Position numbers and translations under genes: made by a program. From contig JABAKD010000020.1 of NCBI GenBank assembly GCA_012845835.1, positions 15,032,471 to 15,096,470 on the forward strand: a DNA stretch of 64,000 nucleotides. The letters run 5' to 3'. This document shows positions 23,001 to 32,500 of this stretch, piece by piece; positions within the stretch are counted from its first letter, which is position 1, and every line of letters starts with the position of its first letter. Origin of the DNA: Undaria pinnatifida. Its lineage: Eukaryota > Sar > Phaeophyceae > Laminariales > Alariaceae. The notes beneath the pieces were generated by a model that worked only from the letters and a program-made list of their open reading frames with translations, was not told the origin of the DNA and did no database searches.

Positions 23001-24651
23001 TTATAATATATATTTGTAGTCTCCAGCCCCGGCAAACAGCCTAGCTGAGCTGCCTCCGGCAGCAAGCCTACAACTGGGGCGGCGGATCTGTCAGCAGCCG
23101 CTGTGATCCGCGAGAATCCGGGGTCTGCTGCTGGTGCTTGCTGCTGCCAGTGCTGCTGCTGCTGGTTTTATAGTTTCCGCGCACGTACTGCCTAACATCA
23201 ACCTGTTGACCCTGATAGCTACACTGTAGTTCCAAGGGGAGTGGCCGACCTATATCCGAGGGCACACACCCAGTAATACGCGCGATCGGAGTATCACACA
23301 CAGCGTGCAAAGATGAGTTTCGACAAAAACTTCGATCTCACAGCTGGATAGTGTAGTGTGTTTTTTTATTTATAGTAATATACGCAACCCCGCAACCCCA
23401 ACCCCCAAATATCCGCTGACCCGTATCGAACAACCGCATGCATACCACAACCATGTCGTTCTCGTCTATTCGTTACCTGTGGCATTCGCCCCCCCCCCCC
23501 AACCTTTTCTCCCGGCGAGTTTGAGCCAAAATGTTGACAGTTTTTTTCTTGAAACGGCCATAAGTCCCGCCCCACTCTGAACAAAACGAAGCTCACAAAG
23601 ATGAGTATTGACCCGAAATCCGTCGAACTCACGGCTGACGTCCTCAAAATAATGTTATAAAAAAGAAAAACGCCACCAGGTAGGTACACGTACAGTAAAC
23701 GTTTCGTTTTGGTCTGAGGAAGAGGTCTACACAGATTTTCAGATCGAAAATCACAAAAATTGAGTTGGGAAAACGCCGGGAAATTCCGCCGCGTCATTAC
23801 CTGTACAGCTGGACCCGCTCTTCTTACAGAGGAGGTGAATCTCGTCTCTCTACTACCAGGTACCGCCACGGTCGTGAGCTCGAGCCCCAACGAGTGCATA
23901 ATAATCGTAATTGTAGACATTTTTTCTCGCGTAAAAATTGACAAGCGGAAAGCGTGAGGAGAGCGTGAATTTAGCACCATCCGATGAAAATCGACGAGAA
24001 CTCGTACAAGCATGATAATAAGCTGAAAAGTGGGAATGCCGAACCCTATGCGCGATCAAAATGAAGGCATGTGCCGGTGCAGGGGGGGAAGAAGGGGAGA
24101 CACCTTCCTGTGAACCATGACCTTGTCCGATGGGCGCTGAGGGTAAAACCTCTTACAAGTTGAGCTGGAGAGTAAAAGTGATGATTTAAAAAGAGCAGAA
24201 AAAGTACGACACTCATCAACCCGGTCATCAACCAGGTCCTAAGAAGAGGCGAAACGGACATCGTACCAAGTTCACCATGACTTTGACGATGAGTAGTATG
24301 CATCATGTCATCATACATATCCCACGATCATAGACTACATCGGCAGCACGAACCACAGCTGGTACGAACTTCGGCAGCGCTGCTACTGCTTGCCAAACAG
24401 GAGAAGAAAAAGCACACAAGGGCACATAGTCTACACGCATACGTCTCCAGCAGGACAGCCTAACGCCTGACTCATATGCGGACTCCTGACTGACCGGTGT
24501 AGAAATAGTTCGCGACGGGGATGAGATGGGGCGCGTCCTCAGTTGCATGGATGAAACCGTCGGCTTCATACGTCGGCGGAAGGTAGCCCTCCCCGTCGGC
24601 CTTCTTCCACAAGTCTTCTTGGACAAGGTGATAGATGATCTTGCCTGCCAT
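7807..24651 (-). CDS. DUF952 family protein, three exons, 15.3 kb first intron
   Basis: Exons on the minus strand are 24651-24495, 9153-9082 and 8060-7807, giving 160 residues and a stop. Both introns are phase 1 with GT-AG borders, and the pieces rebuild a complete DUF952 (PF06108-type) fold. It reads IIYHLV at residue 4, EADGFIHAT-DAPHLIPVAN-FY near residues 29-50, FLCLRID then SEVKYE in the middle exon, and FPHIYGPID near the end. The FIH, VAN and FPHxYGP motifs are the family hallmarks. Function of the family is not established. A Lys/Glu-rich linker of about 40 residues sits before FPHIYGP, an insertion relative to the compact bacterial proteins. Start ATG 24651 was preferred because the motif begins three residues later; an in-frame upstream ATG at 24852 would add 67 unconserved residues. 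Confidence 0.88.
8061..9081 (-). other. DUF952 gene intron 2
   Basis: A 1.02 kb intron with a G-rich tract near 8165-8195 on the plus strand. No other gene is supported. A minus-strand open frame at 8616-8858 has no recognisable family. Confidence 0.75.
9082..9153 (-). CDS. DUF952 gene exon 2 (72-base middle exon)
   Basis: Lies between gcgcccccag and gtgagt on the minus strand. With the split bases it encodes D-VPGKFLCLRID-TALLTSEVKYEI, the strand-loop-strand that belongs between the VAN-FY and FPHIYGP halves of DUF952. It is phase 1 at both ends, matching exons 1 and 3 exactly. It is too short to appear as an ordinary open frame. Confidence 0.9.
9420..10213 (+). pseudogene. Non-LTR retrotransposon ORF, degenerate 3' fragment
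   Basis: Two overlapping frames (9420-9983 and 9899 on) together read like the C-terminal end of a LINE-type reverse transcriptase protein. There is a CPCCG-x7-H-x-R zinc-knuckle-like motif, RDFRMNIVIGAGGLRD, VSFDERSDKLATLAVETFGRLG, FYQFISVATQVAISRR, and after an in-frame TAA a final RPMPWGYNVN before TAG at 10211. At least one frameshift near 9890 and the internal TAA at 10118-10120 show it is dead. No reverse transcriptase core is present. I recognise the tail by recall from algal genomes; the element clade is uncertain. Confidence 0.65.
10377..10661 (+). repeat. Two-copy tandem repeat, about 150 bp
   Basis: The block aaaaata-taaacatt ... ggagtatccgga occurs at about 10380-10503 and again at about 10532-10661, with shared internal strings such as cggcctgcctttagtattcacc. 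Confidence 0.8.
10662..10830 (+). repeat. Dispersed repeat, inverted partner at 36.8 kb
   Basis: The segment beginning ggttgcacgag and running through gatttagaccaagtttt, aactcgagctgaggtcc and gggcgtgcctca matches the reverse complement of about 36790-36935. A weaker partial match in direct orientation may exist near 16740-16830. Confidence 0.7.
11005..11243 (+). repeat. 5' LTR (approximate) of copia element 1
   Basis: Resembles 15480-15708 over its length: caggat-t-tgtagtgcaa, cgactcaat, ggaaagg-ggt, cgacgcctgtgctgtgagag, and taccccaacctccg. The right border is placed at gaacca, just before a tggt-gattcagag sequence that may be the primer-binding site. The left border is unclear. Confidence 0.6.
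11777..12289 (+). pseudogene. Copia-1 gag-like fragment
   Basis: An open frame whose upstream continuation (from about 11690, QLANLNVTEAEQYDPFRVI) suggests a longer original gag interrupted by a TAG at 11774-11776. The second half is rich in Gly, Arg, Lys and Asn, as in nucleic-acid-binding gag tails; no CCHC knuckle is preserved. Confidence 0.5.
13300..14310 (+). repeat. Large imperfect palindrome within copia-1 reverse transcriptase
   Basis: About 500 bp (13300-13800) is repeated in inverted orientation at 13804-14310, with a three-base loop (13801-13803). Both arms encode the same reverse transcriptase stretch: one arm reads LCVYNLGEG on plus, the other reads DLCVYNLSEEEAVLLLLYVDD on minus. 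The plus-strand element resumes at about 14320 with a third, partial copy. Confidence 0.85.
14235..14771 (+). pseudogene. Copia-1 reverse transcriptase, C-terminal half
   Basis: Contains the catalytic HVDD box in LLLHVDDILLTGS, then DLGQAKFFLGMGI and ILETYGMNNAHPMKTP, all diagnostic for copia reverse transcriptase (RVT_2). The frame is lost after about 14640. Confidence 0.85.
14633..15321 (+). pseudogene. Copia-1 RNase H
   Basis: Two frames (14633-14956 and 14983-15321). The first has RPDLARAVILLTRSMSTP and a VDVGHAGD core; the second begins ATLESEYVARSKT and continues to DNMGAVRTSRT and VDIFTKSV. These are typical copia RNase H landmarks (S-x-E-x-EY and a C-terminal DIxTK). One frameshift separates them. 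Confidence 0.8.
15480..15708 (+). repeat. 3' LTR (approximate) of copia element 1
   Basis: Partner of 11005-11243. A G-rich polypurine-like tract (attgggggggttt) lies at 15389-15401, so the true left border may be nearer 15404. The right border is set at gaaca. Confidence 0.6.
15709..17110. other. No supported gene between copia elements 1 and 2
   Basis: AT-rich and mixed sequence. The part nearest 17110 is probably the leader of copia element 2; no LTR could be paired. Confidence 0.4.
17111..20090 (+). mobile_element. Ty1/copia-type retrotransposon 2, gag to integrase fragment
   Basis: A coiled-coil-like gag start (LLRQQIEQLSMNLAERDA, then repeated AERSLEV units) leads to a conserved gag core (about 17680-18230: AWEFLMEAMQGQRVEE, EFENIAM-stop-GGEDPELFFARAEGKLNVL, RILTRRLPPEFYDVEQ), a QYGG/Gln-rich tail (18235-18480), protease-region sequence (18746-19003) and an integrase (19230-20072). 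The element stops after integrase; no reverse transcriptase or LTR is found. It has several in-frame stops and frameshifts. Confidence 0.75.
19035..20072 (+). pseudogene. Copia-2 integrase
   Basis: A 345-codon open frame. The core shows RYCFMIVDDATNMAWPVFLPDKS, GLRTDNASESANTEFQ and GPKRNGRVERKLARVAE, which match the second Asp and the Glu region of a copia DDE integrase. The usual first Asp (DLxGP) reads ANLARPM here, suggesting loss of a catalytic residue. The C-terminal part (NSGNDHASDCSKIML) resembles the post-integrase region. The N-terminal 60 codons are probably out of frame relative to the original. Confidence 0.75.
20133..20681 (-). repeat. Inverted repeat of copia-2 gag 5' end
   Basis: Arms about 20136-20370 (plus) and 20400-20650 (minus) encode the same gag coil: MNFAERDA ... 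AERSLEVLAG ... AEYLAEALAED. The minus arm extends to a start, MDEEKQLLRQQFEQM, at 20681, likely the true gag N-terminus. The spacer is about 30 bp. It follows directly on the integrase fragment, so it marks a rearranged end. Confidence 0.8.
20690..21310. other. No supported gene
   Basis: Possible leader or LTR of the minus-strand gag copy lies at 20690-20780 (tgctatataacgtgttctatataac). The remainder is C-rich, low-complexity sequence. Confidence 0.35.
21315..21700 (+). repeat. Tandem units of the 'GTTTCCGCGCAC' dispersed repeat
   Basis: Two related units (about 21355-21480 and 21550-21690) share ccctcccctcaccggtt, acttacaggat, ccttccaca, and ttccgcg-aca. The same units occur inverted at 34290-34830. 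Confidence 0.75.
21699..22080 (-). mobile_element. tRNA-like short element flanked by an 85 bp direct repeat
   Basis: The segments at 21699-21786 and 21999-22080 match (gttaaggaa-t--tggggt ... agtccgtttga-cacttgc-aaag, aaactaagcc). Between them, the minus strand reads tcgtgggttcaaatctcaaca, a B-box-like (T-arm) tRNA sequence at about 21947-21970. It is best read as a tRNA-derived SINE head and not as a functional tRNA gene. Confidence 0.45.
22081..22392. mobile_element. hAT-like short inverted-repeat element, copy 2
   Basis: Starts CAGGGCTTTTCACGGGTC, identical in type to the ends of the 1.3 and 29.7 kb copies, and is filled with GACCCGACCC repeats. The right end (gaaaagtcacgggtc near 22388) is altered or truncated. 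Confidence 0.6.
22637..23165 (+). repeat. Duplicated 150 bp block with CTG microsatellites
   Basis: The block cccggcaa-cagc-tagctgag ... aactggggcgg-ggatctg-cagcag ... gatccgcgag ... gtctgctgctggtgcttgctgctgcc occurs at about 22648 and about 23031. Each copy ends in a (CTG)n run. Confidence 0.85.
22920..23375 (+). mobile_element. SINE-like repeat C, two copies
   Basis: The motif atcacacacagc-tgcaaagatgagtttcgac, followed by tcgatctcacagc and an AT-rich tail, appears at 22928-23000 and 23290-23370. The second copy carries a longer 5' part starting at the gtttccgcgcac segment (about 23165). Confidence 0.65.
23800..24200 (+). mobile_element. tRNA-derived SINE A, copy 1
   Basis: Shares with 61640-61930 a decayed B-box-like head, the stretch ttttctcgcg-aaaattgac--gcggaaa, and a conserved 3' part (gaaccctatgcgcgat-aaaatg, aggca-gtgccgg, then agctgga-agtaaaagtg). 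Related 3' sequence is at 28290-28440. Confidence 0.6.
24201..24494. other. Start of DUF952 intron 1, no feature recognised
   Basis: No conserved frame or repeat recognised in these bases beyond short direct matches. Confidence 0.4.
24495..24651 (-). CDS. DUF952 gene exon 1 (N-terminal half)
   Basis: 52 codons plus one base before gtcagt. It encodes MAGKIIYHLVQEDLW, then GYLPPTYEADGFIHATE and PHLIPVANYFYT. The order Y-H ... W ... GY ... GFIH ... VAN-FY is the N-terminal DUF952 pattern. Confidence 0.92.
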
Positions 24652-25659
24652 TGCTGCTGTTGTTGTTGCTTCCACTACTACGTACAGATGGGTACGTACA
24701 GCAGCGAGTGTGCGAGCAGAGTAGTCTGCAGTCCGCAAGCTCGGGCTGCATACTGCATGACGAATGCCGAAGTCGAAAACACTAAACATGAAATTCGACC
24801 TCGTCACCAGCCACCAATCAGCAGTCAGCATGCAGCACCAGAACACTCGCATATGATTGGTCGTATAGAAACGGGAGGCGGCATAATTGTGCGACTTGAT
24901 ATCTTTATTTTTTTAAATCCTCTATATAATGACAAGGCGGCGTAATACGCGGGGAAACTGAAATACGAAAATATGATTGGTTATAGCTCGACAACTATAA
25001 GGCGGCGTAATGTTTATTCGGTGGAACTCGAATCTCGAAGGATGATACCTCTAGAACTAAAAAATAGGAATTTGCTGCGCCGCGTTTCCCGTGCCGCCTC
25101 GTCCCATCTTTTTTCTATCGCAATTCCCACTTCGCGCACAGCAGACGGCAACCACAAGCAGTACACCACCTAGTAAAAAGAGACAAGAGGAGAGGAGACC
25201 AGCATATTGTCATCAAGGATGGCTTCCCACTGAGAGCGTTGCACCGTATCGAGGGATGTAGCTGATCAACTACGCGAAGACGGCTATTGTCGCGACCAAG
25301 GGGACCCTAAAGAAAAGTTTCGTACAATTCTTTATCGCCGCCGCACGACAAACGAAAGGCACAAGACAAACCGATGACTACTGAACAAGCCAAAAGACGA
25401 CAAAGCGTTGAAGAACAAGTGGGAGACGTGGGTGGTATTTGGGACCGGAAGCAGCCACACGAGAAGCCGTGTGCTCCGAGGACAAAGAGGGTATAGCAAG
25501 GAAGAGGTTGGAGGACGATCACAGGAGGAATAGGACGAGGGAGGAGGAAGCCAAAGGCAAGAACAACGAAGCGCGGAATACAAGGCAAACAAAGGTCCCG
25601 CTGCAGCAGTTGAAGAACAATCGGTGAGGTGATATTTTCCAGTACTTTCCAGGTTCGAG
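24652..25659. promoter_or_regulatory. Divergent promoter region between DUF952 gene and paralog A
   Basis: The two genes point away from each other. ATATGATTGGT (an inverted CCAAT box) occurs at 24851 and at 24971, exactly 120 bp apart. GGCGGCRTAAT occurs three times (24877, 24936, 25001). A CCAAT in the other orientation lies near 24812, and a TATATAA-like string at about 24923. Nearer paralog A, TTGTCATCAA-GA-G-CTTCCCACTG (25207-25232) is also found upstream of paralog B. These are sequence observations; promoter activity is inferred. Confidence 0.45.
25207..25232 (+). promoter_or_regulatory. Conserved upstream motif shared by paralogs A and B
   Basis: TTGTCATCAAGGATGGCTTC and its downstream CCACTG match 57578-57603 with only a few differences, 453 bp (A) and 202 bp (B) before the start codons. 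It may be a promoter or 5' UTR element retained after duplication. Confidence 0.5.
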
Positions 25660-26538
25660 ATGGCGGCGCCATCGGGAGAGAAGTGCCCGCAAGGCGCGGC
25701 GACGGCCCAGGGTAAGCCCAGCTCGATGGCAGCCCCCGGTAGCAGCGGGATGGGCGCCCTTGCTAGCGGTAATCGTCAAAACGGGTCGATTCTTCGGCCG
25801 GACGTCAACAAAATCAGCAGCAGCCCCAGCAGTCATCATCAACAGAGCCAGGAAGGGAGGCAAACGGAAATTAATAACGACAGCAGCACCACCACCAGCA
25901 GCACCAGCAGCACCAGCAGCAGCAACGACGCACACGCGCAAACACCCGCACAAGCACCCGCACCAGCACAACAAGCATCCGTACTGGCGCAAGAAGCACC
26001 CGCAGCATCAGACCAACAAGCATCCACACCGCAAGCACCCGCCGCGGGCGAGACGGCTACGTTGCGGGGCGCGTCTACTGCTTGCTGCCCTACTCCAACG
26101 GCAGCGCCGCTTCTGATGCTGATGCCACCGCCGGTGCTGCTACTACCACCACCACCAGAGTCGGCGCCAACGCCGGAGCCGACACCACCGCAGGCGTCGA
26201 CGATAACCAACGCCCATACAGGGAGGCACCACCACGAGCACCCTCTAGGGTGTATGTTTTTCCCGGAGCTCGACAAGGCCGGGGTGCTGGCTGTGGTGTC
26301 GGAGGTGCTCTGTGCCCCCGGGTATACCTCGGGGCCGTCTGAAGAGAAGCGCTTGCTGAGGAGCGTCGGGTCGGGGAGGGTGGATATCCGCACCATGGCA
26401 CGGCTGCTGCGCTGGCTTAGGGGGGAGCGCGCAGCGCGAGAGCTCAGGGACCGCGGGCTGAAGTTCGTTGGGCCGAGCACGGATGAGGTGCTTCGGCCGA
26501 TTACGACGGGGCTGGGGATGACTCATTTGACCAAGGAG
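25660..26538 (+). CDS. Paralog A exon 1
   Basis: 293 codons ending ACC AAG GAG before gtgaga. The first two thirds are Ala, Gln, Thr and Pro repeats; the last 99 codons are the conserved basic helical-looking block (many Arg and Leu). The donor is at the same protein position as in paralog B. Confidence 0.85.
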
Positions 26539-29500
26539 GTGAGAAAAAATCTTTCACTTGAATTATAACTGGACTTTCTGTATCACTCCGACCTGCATGT
26601 AGACAAGCATGCTTCGTACCTACGATTTCATTTCAAAATTGTTTCCGCGTTGCTCGTTAAAACCGGAATTTTGAGTTGCCTTGTGCGCATTACAGTCAGT
26701 ACGGGTACGAGTACAACAATACAGTCAATACGGGTACGAGTGCAACGTCCAGCAGTTCGGCAGCTGCAGCAGCGCATGTTTCAGCCCAATACAAAAATAT
26801 TAATCGAATAATATACCCCTTTATTAATAGCAGCAATCTGTGGAGGGTTTTCAGCCGCTTGCGCTGCCAGTATAGTGCTGCTACTACTGCTGTACCGCCA
26901 CTGCACAGCAGCGTTGTCCGATTCTAGTTCCAGGTTAATTCCTGTTTTTTTTTCGTGGTCCCCTACGTACGTACTACAGGCAGTCAGTTACTCTGACTCT
27001 GGTACGTACGAACTGTACTGCAAGTATTACTACTTTTACTAATAGAACGAACTCGTGTAACTCAACTCTATTTTTCAAGTAATTTATCCCCAATTCCCGA
27101 AGCGTGGGTGCGGTTTCAGGGGAGTTTGTTTTTGTCCATTTCTTGGGACCGAAAATGTGCCAGATGGGGTATTGCAGTGGGAGCCCACAACAGGACGACT
27201 GTTGAACAGTATCATAGGCATGCGAGTCGGACACGCCCTTGCGCTGTATCGCATGCCCTTGCATTGTTGTATCGTATACCCTAGCTCGGGCGTAGACCCC
27301 ACCCCCAACTCCTTCGTGTGACTGATGCTGTGCCAAAATCGTCCCTTGTTTTCAACACTTTTTGCCCCCTTCAAGTCCCGAACCTCGTACGATATAAATA
27401 GTATACTTGTACTGGTACATGGAGTATGATATAACTCCAGAATTTATCGTACCCTATTTCCAAGTTATTTGTCCCCCAAACGCAGTTGCACTTCTAACCG
27501 ACACTAATACTAATAATAGTATAATTCGAAGCTTAGATAGACGACTGTCACCCTGGTAGGTTTAGATTGGCTTACTCGCGGTTGCACTGGGTTTCGGATC
27601 TCGGCTGGTGTTCTTATTTAACAATGCACTTTTCCGCCCGACAGCGCGGGTTGGCAAAATAAAATTCGATGACAATCAGTGGGGATTGGGGATGCCGGGC
27701 TCAATGCAGACTCGACCTAAACGCAGGACGGTCGGTTTCGCTGGGTTTCGGATGTCGGCTAGTGTTCTTATTTCGCATTTCACTTTTCCACCCGACAGCA
27801 GTGACGGTTGACAAAATGAAATTCGATGACAATCAGTGGGGATTGGGGATGCTGGGCTCAACGCAGACTCGACTTAAATGCGGGACAGTTGGTCATGCAG
27901 ATGTATGTAGGTTGATGCAGACTCGACCTAAACGCAGGACGGTCGGTCATGCAGATGCATGTGGACTCGAGCTAAGTGCAGGACGGTCGGTACTGCCCGT
28001 CGGTATAATTATTCGAGGTCGGTCTTTCGACCGCCCGTTTACTTTTGGACAATTTTGCTTCCAAAACGAGCGCTGCGAAGCCGCGCGACTGACTTATTGC
28101 TCATGCCGAACCCTAACCCTAACCCCCTCATGTGTTTGGGTTAGGGCTAGGGTTGGAGTTGGATATGGGGTCGGGTTAATCTGGGCAGACGCGCAAGATT
28201 GAAGCTGGCCACCAACGACCCACCCACCCTGCAGAACATGCCGTTTGCCGGCACGTCCTGTGTTTTCATGGGCGAGTTATGTTAGGGCGACCCCAGAATG
28301 CATCCTATGCGCGATAAAATTGAAGGCAAGTGCCGGGCGGGGGGAGGGGGGGGGAAAGAAGGGACGACATCTTTGACCATCGGTTGCCCGTGTTGCCACT
28401 GCTGGCTGGAAAACAAAATTGATTACTTAAAACAAGCGGAGGGTGCCACGGGTTAATGGTGTTCGATGCACAGCCGGACAGACCCCAGATTGTGCGTTTG
28501 TTGGGTTTATCGCACACCATGACCACTGAGGTATGATATGGTCAGCGCTGCCTGCTGTTGTTAGCTAGCTAAATGGTTATGGTATACGTCCAACATGTTT
28601 GCGCTTTTGTTAGATGCGCACGATGCCTTTCGAGCCAACAGTCAGCATCATAGCCACTGAGCTATCAGTCGACGATGGCTGTTAGCTCTGAGGTTGTGGT
28701 GCACATAACTTTCATGTAACGCACGGGACTCTGTACTCCGCGCTGAAGTTGGTTCAACAACCGCCGAGACAACTTTAACCTAAACCAGGGCACTAAGCAT
28801 TATTTTATCCGTTAGTTGTTCATATGATAGCTTTGTATCGTATATCACAATAAAGGAGGGTTTATGTTACCCGGTATGTTGCGTTGTCGAATGCATTACG
28901 ATGCATTATCTCTGTGTCGTGGCTTGTGACCACAGAGCTGATCTTTCTAGGGTGAAGAATCAGTACGGACACTGGGTGTGCTGGATATCGACGAGTAGAA
29001 GAACGGTTTAATGTGAAGAACACACACACACATATTATTTTCACACACGCTATTAAACAGGTCGAAGTTTACCTTTCTCTATAGGATACTTGATCCGTGT
29101 TTCGATGGCGTGATTGATGTTTGTTGTGTGGGAGAAAAGGCGTGGACAAGCCACATTCCTGAAAGTCCAGCCCGCCACGTTGAGAAGTTTCTGTGCGATG
29201 GAAGACTTAATCGATGACGACAACAACCTCTTTTGATATACTGATACACTGATGCCAGACCCTACGCTAAACCGAAAAAGTGCGCTACTAGAACGAAAAT
29301 AACGCGTTACAGCGGCGGCTGCGGTTGAATAGAGCTCAGTTTAATCGAAATACGAGTTCAAGAGAGATCTAAATGGCTTGGCACACCTGTCGCGCATTTT
29401 TAGGGTGAAAACGATGCCCCCCCCCCCCCTTAGAATTGAGCGAATCCAAAGCAAATTGCTTCGTGTTCGAGATGTCGCGTACTCTTCGAAAGACCAAGCT

Positions 29501-32500
29501 AGCCTGGATGAGCAATGTTAGCGCTATCGAAGCAAATTAAAACGATCAATAGCATGACCGATTTCCTTTTACGTTGTAGAAAGCGTATTGTACATACCTG
29601 GTGAGGTACAGGATTTATCAAAGTTGCTCGGCAGCGCGTTACAACTCAAATATTCGGTGTAAGATGGGTTTCTCTTAGGCAGAGTTCTTGATAAGCTGTA
29701 AAAGAGGATCCTCTCTTTAACTAGAGTTTTTTATGGGTCATGATCCGACCCGCCGATCACGCCAGCAGGTTCTCGAAGCCTCGCGGGTCGGGTGGGGTTA
29801 GGTCAGGAGGTGTTTGAAATATCACGGGACGGGTCGGGTCGGGTTGGGTCAGAAGGTTTTCAAATATCGCGGGTCGAGACGGGTTACCCTGCCCCGACCT
29901 GATCCATGAAAAGCCCTGTCTTGAACATGTTGAAAACAGAATCGTCTATGTCTGGAAACCCATGCTGTTTGGGGGCAAATTAATATAGGGAGGGGGCCTG
30001 GGGCTCTGGAGGGGTGAAGAGAGGTCTACTCCACCGGGCACACCCCTCTCTTAAACCGTAGCCGCAACTGTGCACGATTATTATTTTCAATAACTTTCCC
30101 TTGCCACCACGTACTCTCGGTATCACATGTCCACGTGTCGAAGGCTCGGAAGCTGTAGTACCGGCACCATTCAATTTTGTTTTGTTTTTGTTTTTGTTTT
30201 GTTGTTTTTATTTTTTTTTGGGTTTACAGGGAAGCGGTAGGACTGCTCTGTTGATACTGCGGCGGCTGAGCGGCGGTGCTCCGCGCGGTATCTTCTTCCT
30301 GTTTTTGACCCATCTTAAGACCCATCTTGAGACCCTCCTTTTACGCAAAAAATATAAGAAGACGAGCGCGGTCATATCAATGGTTTGCTCAATAGTGTTA
30401 TCGCGCAGCGGTTCGGATAGGATCATACTGCTGTGTACGAGTATCACAAAAAATATCGTAAGCCTAACCCAGAGGCCCAGGCTGCTGCTTCATGTGGCTG
30501 ACTCTGGAATTGTTTCATGTCTAGTTAATAAAATTATTTTGACTGCGTCAGCTGTGAGTTCGACGAATTTAGGGTCGATGCTCATCTTCGCAAGCTGCGT
30601 ACTACAACGGTCGCCCATTTTTAGTAAGTTTTCATGAGTCAAAACCTAATATACGATGACATTGTATTGTGTTTCAATACTTACCATGCATGACTTAAGT
30701 GTTAAGAGGACAGTAGTAGGGTACGAGCCTGCTGTGGTTGGCGAAGTTTGGGGAAGAGTCAACACATCTGTTTCTTACTGGTACCTTCTGCTACACTTCT
30801 ATTTACATAGATCCTTTGTTAGCAGGATGAACTCTCAAACACCAAAGGGGGCAAAAACGCACCCGGCTTTGTGTTAAAGCGCTTGGCTACAGTGTATTTC
30901 GTTGGCTGGTCTTGCCACGTGTACAGAGCCTCAACCGAACACAGTTGTAGCGCAGGAGAGCTCGCCTGAAAAGCGGCGATGCTTCCCTTTTTTTGTGGAA
31001 TCTCATCCTGTTAACAATAGATCTCCGTAAATATATACAAACCACGTGTACATGGTGGATTAGTCGGGGGTTGGTACGTACGGTATAGTGCAGTATGTGG
31101 GTTAGCAAAAACAGTCGGCTATTGGGTGGCACTCACCTTCGATCATTAGGCATTGGCGCAAGAGCTTTCATCTGTAGGAGCGCAGGGGTCTGGCGTTTTG
31201 GATCCACGCTTTAGTTTGTGTATCCCCTGGTAGTGTATGAGATGGGCGCTCGAAGAGCTTTAGGATCAAGTGCGCACCGCCCGCCGCCTGATGCAAAACG
31301 CCAGATCTCACTCGTCGGTCTTCATTCGATCAATACGGGTGTGTGTGCCTTTGCATTACATGAAGATCAAAAGAGAGATCACTTCGGAACAGTAGCGATC
31401 GACGTCCACCGCACGTTCATGACTCGACAGCACTAACAACCCGAGCATCAGGCCTGGGCTGGACCTCCGCTGGCCTGCCACATACACAGGGAGTACACAG
31501 GAACTTGCGTACGAACCCGGTCGACCCAAGCAGCCCACTATAAACGTTAACTCACACTGTGACAAATATTAATTGTTTAATGCATACTGAATTCCACAAA
31601 TGTCTGGTTTTGTCCCCCTTAGTGCGGGTTATACAGTTTTCGTGCCCAGAACAAGGCTGAGCGTCTTTGTCCTGTTGACCCTGGCGTCAGCAGGAGAGGC
31701 ACCGACCTGTATCCCTCACGAGGGTATACACACCCCGTAACACGCGCGATCGAAGTGTCACACGCAGCTTGCAAAACTGAGTTTTGATCAAAAATTCCTT
31801 TCTGGTCGATCTCATCATCATCATCATCATCATCATCACACACACAGCTAAAGTGGATATTTCATTTCTCTAAATATGTGGGTGAGAATTTTCGTGTCCG
31901 CGGGAGGTGGTACTGTTATTTTATTTTATTGTTCCGTCACTCTTTGAAAGCTTGTCCCGTGTCCAAGTCTCAAGTCCCAAGCCATAAATTGTAGGTTCCT
32001 CTGTTATGCTATTATGCTCTCTTTGAACCTTTCCCCGAAAGGTTAGAGACGAAGAAAAAAACCTTGTCACGAGTGGACAATAGCTAACTCGTGAAGAAGC
32101 AAAAACATGTTCGAAACATATCTGGTCACGAGTAGACAACAATAGCAAACTCGTAGTGTTGCCGGTCCGTAGACAAGTGGTGTGATATAAGTATGATTCG
32201 CGAATATGTTGACTTTTGACGCTGCATTTTCTCTTTGGTTGATGGGTCCCATCTTTTGGTTCTTTGTTTTTAGTTTTTCATCATCCAGTAGGCAAATACT
32301 CGTATACCCGTAGATGCAATCCTTCAATGGTCTTCGCCTTGTAGTTTTTAATGATGGAAGTGCTGCGTGGTCGGTACTGCAGAACGTTCAATGTTCAATG
32401 ATCGCGTACTACTCTGTCTTCAATGATCCAGGCGGGAAAAATTATCAGAAATTTATGGATCGCGTACAGTTTCGTGGTACTATGCAGTACTTTTTTGTGA

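Larger units (their letters stand above)
9154..24494 (-). other. DUF952 gene intron 1, retroelement-filled
   Basis: A 15.3 kb intron. It contains, in plus coordinates, a non-LTR fragment (9.4-10.2 kb), a tandem repeat (10.4-10.7 kb), copia element 1 (about 11.0-15.7 kb), copia element 2 (about 17.1-20.7 kb), several short dispersed repeats (20.8-24.2 kb) and a hAT-like element. Most of the identifiable retroelement coding lies on the opposite strand to the host gene. Confidence 0.8.

Noticed and set aside
24472-24852. Taking the upstream ATG at 24852 as the DUF952 start
   Set aside because: The added 67 residues have no DUF952 similarity, while ATG 24651 lies three residues before the conserved start of the domain.
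25760-26342. Alternative frames overlapping paralog A exon 1 (and 57461-58300 over paralog B)
   Set aside because: They retain some similarity between paralogs only because the DNA is similar; the frame that continues into the conserved block is the one with conserved protein and correct splice phase.
26082-26527. Minus-strand open frames over the paralog exons (also 37060-37811 and 57857-58489)
   Set aside because: Antisense shadows of GC-rich low-complexity exons; no motifs.
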